Assembly: GCA_947483545.1 (NCBI GenBank)
Contig: CANKNP010000325.1
Coordinates: 1-5,729 of the forward strand
From: Deltaproteobacteria bacterium
GTDB taxonomy: Bacteria; Myxococcota; UBA796; SXON01
Direction: 5' to 3'
DNA: 5,729 nucleotides
Below, piece after piece: positions 5,714-5,729 of the stretch. Every line of letters begins with the position of its first letter. Position 1 is the stretch's first letter. Under the pieces are notes generated by a model. That model did no database searches. It saw nothing but the letters and a program-made list of their open reading frames with translations, and was not told the origin of the DNA. The position numbers were made by a program, and so were the translations under genes.

Positions 5714-5729
5714 GGAGGACACGTCCTCC
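5714..5729. repeat. Inverted repeat GGAGGAC-AC-GTCCTCC at the window edge
   Basis: Two perfect 7-base arms are separated by 2 bases, and the right arm ends at the last base of the window, so the dyad may extend further. It could be an operator upstream of the metalloprotease gene or part of something belonging to the next gene. The two-base loop is too small for a good hairpin terminator, which favours a protein-binding site. Confidence 0.4.

Overview
This is a GC-rich bacterial window with tightly packed genes and a clear envelope component. It encodes two exported or outer-membrane-type proteins, one classical lipoprotein, one DinG-type helicase, one ArsC-type reductase and the start of a DUF1810 protein. 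The strong GC bias, the lipoprotein with an Asp/Gly/Asn/Thr-rich linker and the secreted zincin suggest a myxobacterial or other deltaproteobacterial-type genome. That assignment is inference from style only; the window has no rRNA or other phylogenetic marker.

Layout. Positions 1-3236 hold a minus-strand operon read right to left. It starts with a 794-aa helicase (852-3236) that carries a RadC-like JAB/JAMM domain at its N terminus and a DinG/XPD-type superfamily 2 motor behind it. Next is a 261-aa predicted outer-membrane beta-barrel protein (70-855). Last is the first 24 codons of a DUF1810 protein (1-73), which runs off the left edge. Both junctions are 4-base ATGA stop/start overlaps, so the three genes are probably co-transcribed and translationally coupled.

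A 129-bp divergent intergenic region (3237-3365) separates this operon from a plus-strand pair: a 195-aa lipoprotein with a D/G/N low-complexity tether (3366-3953) and, 4 bp later with a GTG start, a thioredoxin- or thiol-type arsenate reductase of the low-molecular-weight phosphatase fold (3958-4359). This pair converges, with a 24-bp gap, on a minus-strand gene for a secreted HEXXH metalloprotease-like protein (4384-5619). That gene has a good ribosome binding site, a plausible promoter and two perfect DNA dyads upstream, the second lying at the right edge of the window.

No mobile element, CRISPR array, tRNA or rRNA was seen. The most unusual item is the JAB-DinG fusion, in which the Fe-S domain also appears to lack one of the four usual cysteines. 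I see no evidence that the six genes form one dedicated system; they look like three transcription units with separate roles.
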